DNA from: Enterococcus columbae DSM 7374 = ATCC 51263
GTDB taxonomy: Bacteria; Bacillota; Bacilli; Lactobacillales; Enterococcaceae
Assembly: GCF_000406925.1 (NCBI RefSeq)
Contig: NZ_KE136348.1
Coordinates: forward strand, 2,501 to 66,500
DNA length: 64,000 bases
Direction: 5' to 3'
The translations under genes and the position numbers were made by a program. Shown here one piece after another: positions 38,429 to 47,042 of this stretch; positions within the stretch are counted from its first letter, which is position 1, and the number at the start of each line of letters is the position of its first letter. Below the pieces are notes generated by a model. That model was given only the letters and a program-made list of their open reading frames with translations. It made no database searches and was not told the origin of the DNA.

Positions 38429-38443
38429 TTGAAAACGTTTTCT
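38429..38443. promoter_or_regulatory. Perfect cre (CcpA) site at the oad promoter
   Basis: TTGAAAACGTTTTCT matches WTGNAANCGNWNNCW at every fixed position. It lies between the -10 box and the ribosome binding site of the oad genes, where CcpA binding would block transcription. This predicts catabolite repression. Confidence 0.82.
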
Positions 38444-38452
38444 TACAACTGA

Positions 38453-38458
38453 ATTATA
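38453..38458 (-). promoter_or_regulatory. -10 box of the oad operon
   Basis: Perfect TATAAT on the minus strand, 42 bases before the small subunit start. The -35 is unclear and would fall inside the terminator of the upstream gene. Confidence 0.6.
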
Positions 38459-38482
38459 ACATACTTTTTCAAATAAAATACA

Positions 38483-38524
38483 AAAAGATTGTTTAAGCTC
38501 ACCTTTGAACTTAAACAATCTTTT
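38483..38524 (-). terminator. Terminator after the aldolase gene
   Basis: A perfect 15-bp stem (38483-38497 with 38510-38524) is followed by T-rich sequence on both sides. It separates the glycyl radical operon from the oad genes. Confidence 0.9.
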
Positions 38525-38527
38525 ATA

Positions 38528-39214
38528 TTAATTATTCAATTGGTAGATTTTTTGTTCCTGACCAAAAATGCTTTCCCAATCCTTGGTAAAATCAGCCACT
38601 GCTTGATTAATCGCTGGCATTGCAAAAATTTGATTGACTACCTCATTACCGATTGTTACAGCCTGCGCACCTGATTGGATGGCTACATTTACTTGTCCAA
38701 GATTTTTAAAGCTGGCGGCTAAAATTTTACTGGTACTATTTGTCCGTTCGATTTCTTTAGCTAAATGCGCAATAATCTTTTTGGCATCAATATTACTGTT
38801 TTCCATTCGATTGAAATAAGGTGCTAGATAATCCGCTCCCCCCGCAATTGCTAAGTAACCTTGAAATTCTGTATAGATTGCAGTAGCCGTAACCTTTAAA
38901 CCTTGCCGTTTTAATTCTTTTATCGCCTTAATTCCGACTGGATTGACCGGAACCTTGATATAAACATCTGAGTCAATCTCAGTAACAATTCTTTTGGCAT
39001 CTGAGAGCATTTCCTCATATTCCGTCGCTACCACTTGAATATGTAGGCTGCGTTCTTTGCCAATTAGTGAACGAATTTGGCGCATATGATTAAAAAAATC
39101 AATCTTGCCTTCTTTTTTGATAATTGACGGATTGCTTGTAACCCCAGCAATTGGTAAACAATCCGTCCATTGCTTGATTGCTGCTAAATTTGCGGTATCT
39201 AATAATAACTCCAT
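38528..39214 (-). CDS. fsa: Fructose-6-phosphate aldolase (FSA/TalC type)
   Basis: 228-residue transaldolase-family enzyme of the short FSA class, which cleaves fructose 6-phosphate to dihydroxyacetone and glyceraldehyde 3-phosphate in E. coli. It begins MELLLDTANL; GVTSNPSIIKKEG near 24-36 and the Schiff-base Lys in VYIKVPVNP near 85 are present; ILAASFKNLGQV near 165-176 is conserved. ATG at 39214 follows AAGAAGGG. It trails the glycyl radical enzyme gene by 19 bp, as in the E. coli ybiW-ybiY-fsaA and pflD-talC groups. True substrate unknown. Confidence 0.88.
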   Translation of the reverse strand: MELLLDTANLAAIKQWTDCLPIAGVTSNPSIIKKEGKIDFFNHMRQIRSLIGKERSLHIQVVATEYEEMLSDAKRIVTEIDSDVYIKVPVNPVGIKAIKELKRQGLKVTATAIYTEFQGYLAIAGGADYLAPYFNRMENSNIDAKKIIAHLAKEIERTNSTSKILAASFKNLGQVNVAIQSGAQAVTIGNEVVNQIFAMPAINQAVADFTKDWESIFGQEQKIYQLNN

Positions 39215-39233
39215 AATTTTTCCCTTCTTTACT

Positions 39234-41675
39234 TTAAATGACATGTTCTGTTCGGGCGATAATATCATCCTGTGTGGCCTTAGACAATGCGTTGAAGAAG
39301 GCTGAGTAACCAGCTACGCGCACGATTAAATCACGATGCTTTTCTGGATGTTTTTGTGCATCTAATAAAGTTTCTTTTGAGACCACATTATACTGAATAT
39401 GATAGCCCTTCAGCGTATTAAAGAATGTTCGCAATAGCATGATTAATTTTTGCTTATCTTCTTCTTTAGCTAAAGTCTGTGGATTCACCTTTTGATTAAG
39501 TAGTACCCCACCTAAAATATCTTCGGTTGGTAGTTTGGCTACTGATTTTAAGACAGCTGTAGGGCCATGTTGATCCATATTATGTGAGGGTGAACAGCCT
39601 TCAGCTAATGGGCTCCAAGCTTTTCGACCATCTGGGGTTGCCATTGTTCCTTTGCCTTGACCGACATTTGCAGAAATAGAGGAAGTTCCTGAATAGCGAA
39701 TGCCGCCAATCGGTCCACGACCAAAACGTGTATTCGGATATTTCTTAATTTCATCAATATACACTTCATAAGCATCATGAACTAGTTGATCGACATAATC
39801 CTCATCATTCCCATATTTAGGTGCCTCTTCAATAATCATTTCGCGTATTTTTTCATTTTCTTCGCCTTGCCAATCAGCAACTAAAGCATTCCATAATTGT
39901 TCAGGAGTGATGCGCTTTTCTTCATAAACTAATTTTTTAATAGCAGCCAGTGAATCGGCTAAATTAGCAATCCCAATTTGTAAGGCAGAAATATAGTCAT
40001 AGACTGCTCCCCCTTCTTTTAACGTTAGTCCACGTGCAATACAATCATCAGTTAAAGCCGAACATAAAATATCAGGGACTTCACTTTCAATCGCTAGATC
40101 GACTACATTTTCAACAATCACACTCATTTTTGTTAATTCTCGCAGCGTTGCATCCCAGGCTTGCAATAATTCATCGAAACTTTGCATTTGTGTAAAATGT
40201 CCATGCGACTTAGCATAGCGTTTTTGGCTAACTGGATCAATCCCATCATTCATTGTAATCATCAATATTTTAGCAAAATTGATATAACTCATGCCAGTAC
40301 AACGATACCCCCATTTACCTGGGACCGCCGTTTCAACACAGCCAATTGCGCTGTAATTATAGGCATCCGCTTCTTTCACTCCATATTTAATAAAGGATGG
40401 AATAATGATTTCATCATTATTAAAGGCTGGCATACCAAAACCTAATTTCATTACTTCAATCGCTTCATTCATAAACTCAGGATTTAGATTTTTATGATAA
40501 CGAACGGTTAAATTAGGTTGGGGCAATCTTGTTTGCGCCACACTTTGTAAAACTAAAAAGGAGAGTTCATTTACGGCATCTTTTTTATCGGTTGTTTGAC
40601 CACCAATCGTGACGTTTTGATATAACGGACTACCTGCACTACTAAAGGTATGGGCTTGACTACGAACTTTATTAATTGTTAATGTTTTTATCCAAAGATT
40701 GGTTAATAATTCTAGTGCCTCTTGCTTGGTTATTACCTTGTTATCAATATCATGACGATAATATGGATACATATATTGATCAAAACGACCATAGGATAAA
40801 GAATGCCCATTCGATTCGATTTGTAAAATTAATTGAATAAACCAAACAGATTGAATCGCTTCATAAAAGGTTTCCGCTTTTTCATACGGAACCTTCGCAC
40901 AAATTCGGCTGATTTCTAATAATTCATTTTTACGTTTTTTGTCTGGTGTTTGACTAGCTAATTCTTTGGCTAGTTGACTAAAACGTAAAGCATAGGTCTT
41001 TACGGCATCAATGACGATTAATACGGCGCGATAGAAATGATATTTATGAATATTTTCCGGCTTCGTTAAATCCAATGCTTGCTTGGCTTGCTTCGTACGA
41101 GCTTCAAAATCACGCAAACCATACTTTAAAATCTTTTCATAATTCACGGCCAAATGAGCATCGCCTGAGTTCATCTTACCTTCCATACCAAAAAAGCCAG
41201 ACTCCATATAAACCTGTACTTCTTCAGGTAACATCGCCCCCGCTCTTGCACGTAAATTATTATTTTGCCAAAACGGCGCGATAGAACGTAGCTGCTCTTT
41301 GGTTTCTTCAGTAATATAAAAGACATCACCATCGCGTTTTTCAAAGGTATCTAGCTCATTTAAAACAAACTCTAACGTATACTCAGGAAAAATAGGGGCA
41401 TCCTTATTTGACTTGGCTTGATTGCCAACGATGAAGGTTTCATCCTCAATGTAGATACTCATATGACTTAAAATATTTTGCAACATATATGCACGCTTTA
41501 ACAAATTTGGCTCATTTTGATGCGCCTGATAGCTTTCTGTTGCTAAAATCGCACGTTCAGCACAGATATACGGTTTTTTGTTTAACACTTCTTCACGATA
41601 TTGATGCATGCGTGAGGTTAAATCACCAAAATGTTTACGATTGACCTGATCTTTAGTTGCTACGGCAGTCGGCAT
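39234..41675 (-). CDS. Glycyl radical enzyme, PflF/PflD-type (pyruvate formate-lyase-like or dehydratase)
   Basis: 813-residue oxygen-sensitive radical enzyme. The C-terminal glycyl radical loop RVAGYSAFF is near residue 787 and the active-site Cys in AIGCVET near 443. The GCVE form is found in dehydratase-like and uncharacterised PflF/PflD enzymes, not in classical PflB, which has two adjacent Cys. So it probably does not make formate from pyruvate; the substrate is unknown. GAGGGG lies six bases before the ATG at 41675. First gene of a unit with fsa; the activase is encoded divergently 1.1 kb away, across the DeoR gene. Confidence 0.9.
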   Translation of the reverse strand: MPTAVATKDQVNRKHFGDLTSRMHQYREEVLNKKPYICAERAILATESYQAHQNEPNLLKRAYMLQNILSHMSIYIEDETFIVGNQAKSNKDAPIFPEYTLEFVLNELDTFEKRDGDVFYITEETKEQLRSIAPFWQNNNLRARAGAMLPEEVQVYMESGFFGMEGKMNSGDAHLAVNYEKILKYGLRDFEARTKQAKQALDLTKPENIHKYHFYRAVLIVIDAVKTYALRFSQLAKELASQTPDKKRKNELLEISRICAKVPYEKAETFYEAIQSVWFIQLILQIESNGHSLSYGRFDQYMYPYYRHDIDNKVITKQEALELLTNLWIKTLTINKVRSQAHTFSSAGSPLYQNVTIGGQTTDKKDAVNELSFLVLQSVAQTRLPQPNLTVRYHKNLNPEFMNEAIEVMKLGFGMPAFNNDEIIIPSFIKYGVKEADAYNYSAIGCVETAVPGKWGYRCTGMSYINFAKILMITMNDGIDPVSQKRYAKSHGHFTQMQSFDELLQAWDATLRELTKMSVIVENVVDLAIESEVPDILCSALTDDCIARGLTLKEGGAVYDYISALQIGIANLADSLAAIKKLVYEEKRITPEQLWNALVADWQGEENEKIREMIIEEAPKYGNDEDYVDQLVHDAYEVYIDEIKKYPNTRFGRGPIGGIRYSGTSSISANVGQGKGTMATPDGRKAWSPLAEGCSPSHNMDQHGPTAVLKSVAKLPTEDILGGVLLNQKVNPQTLAKEEDKQKLIMLLRTFFNTLKGYHIQYNVVSKETLLDAQKHPEKHRDLIVRVAGYSAFFNALSKATQDDIIARTEHVI

Positions 41676-41726
41676 AAAAACCCCTCTTTTCTTCATACGA
41701 AAGTTTGTTTTGTTTCTTACGGAATT

Positions 41727-41785
41727 AATATAGCACATTTATTCACAAGTTGTCAAACGAAATTAAAAATACTTTCATTTGAAAG
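41727..41785 (-). promoter_or_regulatory. Promoter and candidate DeoR operator of the glycyl radical operon
   Basis: TTGACA (41751-41756) and TATATT (41727-41732), spacing 18. Overlapping the -35 is TCAAACG (41753-41759); TTTCATTTGAAAG (41773-41785) lies just upstream. The same pair of half-sites is found before the activase gene. Confidence 0.65.
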
Positions 41786-41795
41786 CTTATAAACG

Positions 41796-41832
41796 ATAAA
41801 AAAGATCTGATTTTGCTTTCAATCAGATCTTT
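41796..41832 (-). terminator. Terminator after deoR-type gene
   Basis: AAAGATCTGATT pairs with AATCAGATCTTT (41801-41812 with 41821-41832); the minus strand continues TTTAT. It isolates the regulator from the downstream glycyl radical promoter. Confidence 0.8.
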
Positions 41833-41893
41833 TAAATACTATTCCTATAACTTTTCTCTATTTATTTATCATGACTTACTGATTATCGCTTTT

Positions 41894-42637
41894 TTAAACA
41901 GTAACAATTTCTATTCCTTTTTGTTCTAAAAATTCCTTTTTATTTGCCTGTATGCCTTTATCGGTAAAAATTTTGGCAATCGCTGAAAAAGCAAATTCAG
42001 AAACGACACCAATTTGTTCAAACTTACTAGAATCAGTCAAAATAATCGTTTGGTTCGCAGCAGCCATCATTGTTTGGGCTGTATCGCATCTAGTAATATC
42101 ACTGCCAGTAAACCCTCTTTTTTCATCAAAGCCATCAATGCCAACAAATAATTTATCTACCCTAAATTCACTAATTACCTTTTTGACTAAGGGACCAACG
42201 TTAACCTGTGAATCCTTTTGGTACTCGCCGCCAATCAAAATAACCTTTACAGATTCAGCCTTACGAACATATGAAGCAATAAAACAAGAGTTAGTAATAA
42301 TCGTGACATCTGATTTATTATAGGCCAATTCTTCGGCTAAAAGCGCGCAGGTCGAACCTGATTCAATCATCACGGTTTCTCCATCTTTAACTAATTGCGC
42401 AGCTTTTTTCGCAATTTTTCGCTTTAAATCATAGTTATAAGCCAAACGATAGTTGATATCATCTTGCTTATTTAACACCGCAAAGCCATGTTGGCGATGT
42501 AAAATCCCTCGGGCTTCTAATTTATCTAAATCCTTACGAATGGTTACACTAGAAACTTTTAACATTTCCGCCAATTCGTTCACTTCAATTTTCTTCTTTT
42601 CACTAACAATCGCAATAATTTCTTCCGCTCGATTCAT
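41894..42637 (-). CDS. DeoR family transcriptional regulator
   Basis: 247-residue regulator. N-terminal helix-turn-helix with VNELAEMLKVSSVTIRKDLDKLEARGILHRQHG near 18-50; C-terminal sugar-phosphate-binding DeoRC domain with GSTCALLAEEL, NSCFIAS, IGGEYQ and VGIDGFDEKRGFT. Such proteins respond to phosphorylated sugars. Placed between the glycyl radical enzyme and the divergent activase; matching half-sites are found at both promoters, so it likely controls both. GAGGTGAGCGT precedes ATG. Confidence 0.88.
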   Translation of the reverse strand: MNRAEEIIAIVSEKKKIEVNELAEMLKVSSVTIRKDLDKLEARGILHRQHGFAVLNKQDDINYRLAYNYDLKRKIAKKAAQLVKDGETVMIESGSTCALLAEELAYNKSDVTIITNSCFIASYVRKAESVKVILIGGEYQKDSQVNVGPLVKKVISEFRVDKLFVGIDGFDEKRGFTGSDITRCDTAQTMMAAANQTIILTDSSKFEQIGVVSEFAFSAIAKIFTDKGIQANKKEFLEQKGIEIVTV

Positions 42638-42705
42638 ACGCTCACCTCATCTATCATCTCTTTAAGAATAACATATAGTAGCAAAAGTGACAACTTTTCG
42701 CTATT

Positions 42706-42753
42706 TTCATTTGAAATAAAAATATTTACGTTTGAAATTATATGTGATAAAAT
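42706..42753 (+). promoter_or_regulatory. Promoter and candidate DeoR operator of the activase gene
   Basis: TTTACG (42725-42730) and TAAAAT (42748-42753), spacing 17. Half-sites CATTTGAAA (42708-42716) and CGTTTGAAA (42729-42737) flank and overlap the -35. Read in reverse they repeat the arrangement at 41753-41785. Confidence 0.6.
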
Positions 42754-42782
42754 GAACTTGATAAAGAAAGTGAGTGAGAAAG

Positions 42783-43574
42783 ATGCCATCAACACAAACA
42801 AAATTAACTGCTTGTATTTTCAATATCCAAAAATTTAGTTTACATGATGGTCCAGGGATTCGGACCGTGGTCTTTTTTAAAGGCTGTCCTTTACGTTGTT
42901 ATTGGTGTGCCAATCCTGAATCACAGAATACCTATCCTGAAAAAATGTTTCATCCTCAGAAAAATAAAATGCAAACGGTTGGAGAAATAAAAACCGTTGA
43001 TGAAGTGATGGCTGAGGTACTAAAAGATTTGCCATTTTATCAAGAATCTGGTGGCGGAGTGACGCTATCAGGTGGGGAAGTATTGTATCAAGCTGATTTT
43101 GCCATCGCTTTACTTCAGGAATTGAAAAATAAGCAAATTCATACAGCGATTGAGACCACTGGTTATGCCAAAACTGCGATTTTTCAAAAAGTGATTGATC
43201 TCGTTGATTTCATTTACTTTGATCTAAAACATTACGACGATCAAAAGCATCTAGCTGGTACTGGTGTTCACCAACAACTAATCTTAGATAATCTTACTTA
43301 TGCCTTAGCACATCATCAAAATGTCGTGGTGCGTATCCCTATCATTCCAAATTATAATAATCAACTTGCTGATGCGCATGAATTTGCGCGCTTCTGTCAA
43401 AATTTAGGCATCACCAAGGTTGAATTGTTACCCTTCCATCAATTTGGTGAAAAAAAATATGAACAATTAAACCGACAGTATCGTTTAGCAAATGTAGCGC
43501 AATTACACACTGAAGATTTATCACACCATCAGGAAATTTTCCAACAAGCAGGAATTGCATGTTGCGTGAGATGA
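42783..43574 (+). CDS. Glycyl radical enzyme activase (radical SAM, PflA-like)
   Basis: Radical SAM enzyme of 263 residues that installs the glycyl radical. The cluster motif CPLRCYWC (Cys 35, 39, 42) follows the family N-terminal SLHDGPGIRTVVFFKGC. It lacks the inserted ferredoxin domain with two extra 4Fe-4S clusters that many PflC/PflE-type activases carry, so it is of the short PflA form. The ATG at 42783 is chosen; a GTG three codons earlier is possible. Divergent to deoR; T-tailed hairpin follows. Confidence 0.88.
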   Translation: MPSTQTKLTACIFNIQKFSLHDGPGIRTVVFFKGCPLRCYWCANPESQNTYPEKMFHPQKNKMQTVGEIKTVDEVMAEVLKDLPFYQESGGGVTLSGGEVLYQADFAIALLQELKNKQIHTAIETTGYAKTAIFQKVIDLVDFIYFDLKHYDDQKHLAGTGVHQQLILDNLTYALAHHQNVVVRIPIIPNYNNQLADAHEFARFCQNLGITKVELLPFHQFGEKKYEQLNRQYRLANVAQLHTEDLSHHQEIFQQAGIACCVR

Positions 43575-43599
43575 AAGCCGTTGATTGTTAAATATCATT

Positions 43600-43649
43600 C
43601 TTAAAAAAAGCCTAAAATGTTTCAAGGAAACATTTTAAGCTTTTTTAGT
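43600..43649. terminator. Bidirectional terminator
   Basis: A stem of about 19 bp with a bulge (43604-43623 with 43627-43647), A-run on the left and T-run on the right. Shared by the activase gene and the convergent exporter gene. Confidence 0.85.
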
Positions 43650-45125
43650 TTAATTTAACTCATTCATTTTCACTTGATTACGAATATAAACGACCACACA
43701 AAGAATACTTACTCCTACCAATATAACCGTCATTAAAAAGGTCATGTGTAACCCATCATATAACACCTTGCGCAATAGCTTATGATACATTTCTGGGACT
43801 TGATCAGCAGTTTTAGGATTGACAAATTGATTTAATAAGTCCGTACGTCCGGCTAATTGAACCTGATTTAGGCTTTGATTGGTAATGAAGTTAAAAATCA
43901 AGCCAAAAATCGCCACCATCACCGTTTGACCAATCGTACGAACTAATGTATTAAACGAAGTAGCTTCCCCTAAATGACTTTTAGGTACTACCTGTTGTGC
44001 CGTAATCGTTGTAGAAACAATCACCATACCCATTCCTAAACCAAATACAAACATTAAGATGACAAAATACCAAGCAGGCATATTAATTGGCGCAATAAAC
44101 AAACCAATTGTTGTTACTAAAATAAACAATAATCCAATGAAAATAACTCGACGAATGGAATGTTTGGTTAATAGCTTGCTAGCAAAATTGGTCCCTACTA
44201 CCCAAAAAAGAGAAATTGGTGCTAAAACTAAGCCACCAATCCCCGCAGCTAAGCCTGATACCCCTTGCATCCACATGGGAATATATACCTCTACTCCCAT
44301 TAAAATGCCGCTTACCAAAGCAGCTACTAAATTCACCCCGATAAATAAGGGATTATTAAATAAGCTTAAAGTAATAATTGGGTCTTGTGCTTGTTTTTCG
44401 ATTTTGATAAATAATGCCAAAAATAACACACTGACTACTAAACAAGCAAGGACCATGAAATGAAAACCCTGATCACTTAATAATTGGAAGCTTGCTAGTA
44501 AAGTTAATAAAACCAACATCAAGAGAAAACTTCCGAGTAAATCCATTTTCTTTGTTTGACGAACTCGCTTTTCTTCATGCAGACTCATAAAAACCAATAA
44601 TAATTGCACGAGGCCAATCGGAACATTAATAAAGAAAATCCAATGCCAACCGATTGTATCTACAATTAAGCCACCAGCTAAAGGGCCAATGACACTCGCT
44701 ATGCCCCACATCGTTGAATTATAGCCCATGACCTTGGTCCGCTTTTCAATTGGATATAAATCGGCTAATAAGGTTAGCGAAACTGGCATCAAAGCTCCCG
44801 CTCCCATCCCTTGTAGGGCACGTGATAAAATCAAGGTGTGCATATTAAAAGACAACCCACAAAGAGCAGAACCGATGATAAATAATAATGTCCCCACCAT
44901 GAAAACTGGTTTACGCCCAATTTTATCCGTTAGTTTTCCGTAAATTGGGGTTAACATCGCACTAGTTAGTAAATAAATTGAAAACACCCAATTCATTAAT
45001 TCGATTCCATGCAACGAACCAACAATGGTGGGCATCGCAGTTGTGACAATGGTTCCTTCAACAGCAGTCATAAAAGTTGCTACAAAAATCGCAATGGTCA
45101 CTAATTTGACATTTGTTTGCTTCAA
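43650..45125 (-). CDS. MFS drug exporter, DHA2 family (14 helices)
   Basis: About 491 residues with 14 predicted membrane segments, EmrB/QacA type. Motif A is YGKLTDKIGRKPVFMVG near 62-78; motif C-like GPLAGGLIVDTIGWHWIFFINVPIG near 148-172. Start read as TTG at 45125 with GGAGG seven bases upstream. A longer ATG reading (to 45155) would include that ribosome binding site. Substrates unknown. Single gene. Confidence 0.88.
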   Translation of the reverse strand: MKQTNVKLVTIAIFVATFMTAVEGTIVTTAMPTIVGSLHGIELMNWVFSIYLLTSAMLTPIYGKLTDKIGRKPVFMVGTLLFIIGSALCGLSFNMHTLILSRALQGMGAGALMPVSLTLLADLYPIEKRTKVMGYNSTMWGIASVIGPLAGGLIVDTIGWHWIFFINVPIGLVQLLLVFMSLHEEKRVRQTKKMDLLGSFLLMLVLLTLLASFQLLSDQGFHFMVLACLVVSVLFLALFIKIEKQAQDPIITLSLFNNPLFIGVNLVAALVSGILMGVEVYIPMWMQGVSGLAAGIGGLVLAPISLFWVVGTNFASKLLTKHSIRRVIFIGLLFILVTTIGLFIAPINMPAWYFVILMFVFGLGMGMVIVSTTITAQQVVPKSHLGEATSFNTLVRTIGQTVMVAIFGLIFNFITNQSLNQVQLAGRTDLLNQFVNPKTADQVPEMYHKLLRKVLYDGLHMTFLMTVILVGVSILCVVVYIRNQVKMNELN

Positions 45126-45246
45126 AACAATTCCTCCAATTCCTAAAAAAGGCATGCACGCGAAACAACAATCAGTGTTAAGCGTACATACCTATTAAAG
45201 ATAGCAAATATTCACTAAAAAACCTAGTAAAATGATTAGAGGATTG

Positions 45247-46857
45247 TTAAAATGATTTGATTTGCGCTAAAAGCGTTAAATCCGGTTGTCTTCTTGCTTT
45301 TGTCGCCTGTTCAAATGCATAACCTAATGTCAACAATTCAGCATCCTCATCTTTAAACCCAATAAAAGTAGCGCCATGTGGTACACCTTGCGCATCAAAA
45401 GCAAATGGCACCGTTAATTCAGGATAGCCTCCTACTGCTGGTAATAAGACTTTGTCATAATTAAATGAAACAAAAGCTGATAGTTGATAGGCTTGTCTGA
45501 GCTGATTTAAACGCTTGCGAGCCAATTCAATTTGCTGGGTAATAAATAGTTTATCAGGTGTTTGATAATTACTTGCCTCTTCAATCAAGCGTTGACCATA
45601 GCGTGCATTTTGTTGTAAATTTTTTTGGTTAAAGCTGACTAAATCAGCTAAATTTTGGATTGGATAATGGTAACGAGTTGTAAAATTTTTAAAATCGGTA
45701 AATAAATCATGATTGATAATTTGCAAGTTATCGATCCCTTGCTCATCAAATTCCACATCAACAACAACGGCTTCAAGCGCCGCTAATACTTGACGAAGCT
45801 CATCTTGCATTGGATGATCACTTTTTACCAAACCAATTCGCATCCCTGCCAATGAAGCTTGCTTAAGCGCAAGAACATCAATTTTAGCCAAATGACTACT
45901 TGCATTGTAAACCAAAATAGCATCTTTTACAGTTTTAGTAATTGGTCCAACTACATCTAAGCTACTCGATAATGGAAAAACCCCAGTTTCTGGTAGTGCG
46001 CCTTTAGATGGCTTATAACCTACTAATGATTGAAAAGCGGCAGGAGCAGTAATAGAGCCAGTTGTCTCTGATCCAATGGCAATCGCACCAATATTCGCTG
46101 CAATACTTGAGCCAGCTCCTGAACTAGAGCCTAATGGTGAAATGCGCAATGGTCCATATGGATTTAAGGTTTGCCCATGCTTGCTACTATAACCACTTGG
46201 CATAGTTGGATCCATAAAATTAGCTAACTCAGATAGATTGGTTTTACCTAATAAAATAGCCCCAGCTGAGGATAATTTTTGGACAATTCCAGCATCTTCA
46301 TCGCCAATATATTTGCTAAAAGCGATCGTTCCAGCACTTGTTGCTAAATCCTTTGTTAAAATATTTTCCTTATAGGTAACAGGAATCCCAAACAGTGGAT
46401 GATTATTCGCTAAATATTTTTGTTCATCACATCGTCTAGCTTCAGCCAAAGCATGCGGATTCACTTCCGAAATAGCATTCAATCCGGAATCACAAACATC
46501 AAACGCTAACATACGGTCCAAATAAAAAGCCGTTAATTCTTCATAAGTTAATTTTCCCTCTTGAATGAAACCTTGGATAGTCAAAACATCTTTTTCAAGG
46601 ATGTATTTAGCCTTCTTTCTAATTGCCAAGCGATCAATGGAAGCTAATTGTGTTTCAATTACTTCTCTTAATCGTTCATTTTCATATTGTAATAATTCTT
46701 GATCAGCTTCAAAATCAGCAGTAATTTTATCCATTCCCTCTTGAGTCTTCTCTTCGCTATGAGTTAGCGCTTTTTTTCTTTTGTAGAATCGATAACCTGC
46801 CAAACTAGCCGTCAAAACAGCCGCTCCTGTTGCCAACCATAACCCTTTTTTTCGCAT
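45247..46857 (-). CDS. Amidase signature family protein with N-terminal anchor
   Basis: 536 residues. An N-terminal hydrophobic segment (about 5-21) followed by KRKK suggests a membrane anchor; a helical linker follows (about 35-90). The amidase domain starts near 100: catalytic Lys in VTYKENI near 161, the Ser-rich LGSSSGAGSSIAANIG near 238-253 and GSETTGSITAPA near 258-269 give the Ser-cisSer-Lys triad. It hydrolyses an unknown amide. It is not GatA, since no gatC/gatB neighbours are present and the N-terminal anchor is unusual. Confidence 0.85.
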   Translation of the reverse strand: MRKKGLWLATGAAVLTASLAGYRFYKRKKALTHSEEKTQEGMDKITADFEADQELLQYENERLREVIETQLASIDRLAIRKKAKYILEKDVLTIQGFIQEGKLTYEELTAFYLDRMLAFDVCDSGLNAISEVNPHALAEARRCDEQKYLANNHPLFGIPVTYKENILTKDLATSAGTIAFSKYIGDEDAGIVQKLSSAGAILLGKTNLSELANFMDPTMPSGYSSKHGQTLNPYGPLRISPLGSSSGAGSSIAANIGAIAIGSETTGSITAPAAFQSLVGYKPSKGALPETGVFPLSSSLDVVGPITKTVKDAILVYNASSHLAKIDVLALKQASLAGMRIGLVKSDHPMQDELRQVLAALEAVVVDVEFDEQGIDNLQIINHDLFTDFKNFTTRYHYPIQNLADLVSFNQKNLQQNARYGQRLIEEASNYQTPDKLFITQQIELARKRLNQLRQAYQLSAFVSFNYDKVLLPAVGGYPELTVPFAFDAQGVPHGATFIGFKDEDAELLTLGYAFEQATKARRQPDLTLLAQIKSF

Positions 46858-47042
46858 TTAACTCACTTCCAATATCATAATTTTTTAATCATTTTATCAT
46901 GAGAAAAAACAGATTGCCAAAATTAAGCAATATTCTAATTGGATATTTTTGGATGAAACAAATAATGCACTAAAAAAACATCTTCACAAACAAAAGCATG
47001 CTATGCTTAACTTGTAAATCACCAAAGAAAAGGACCACTAAA

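Noticed and set aside
41894-42323. Plus-strand frame of 123 codons inside the DeoR gene
   Set aside because: Shadow of the DeoR coding sequence in another frame, with no ribosome binding site.
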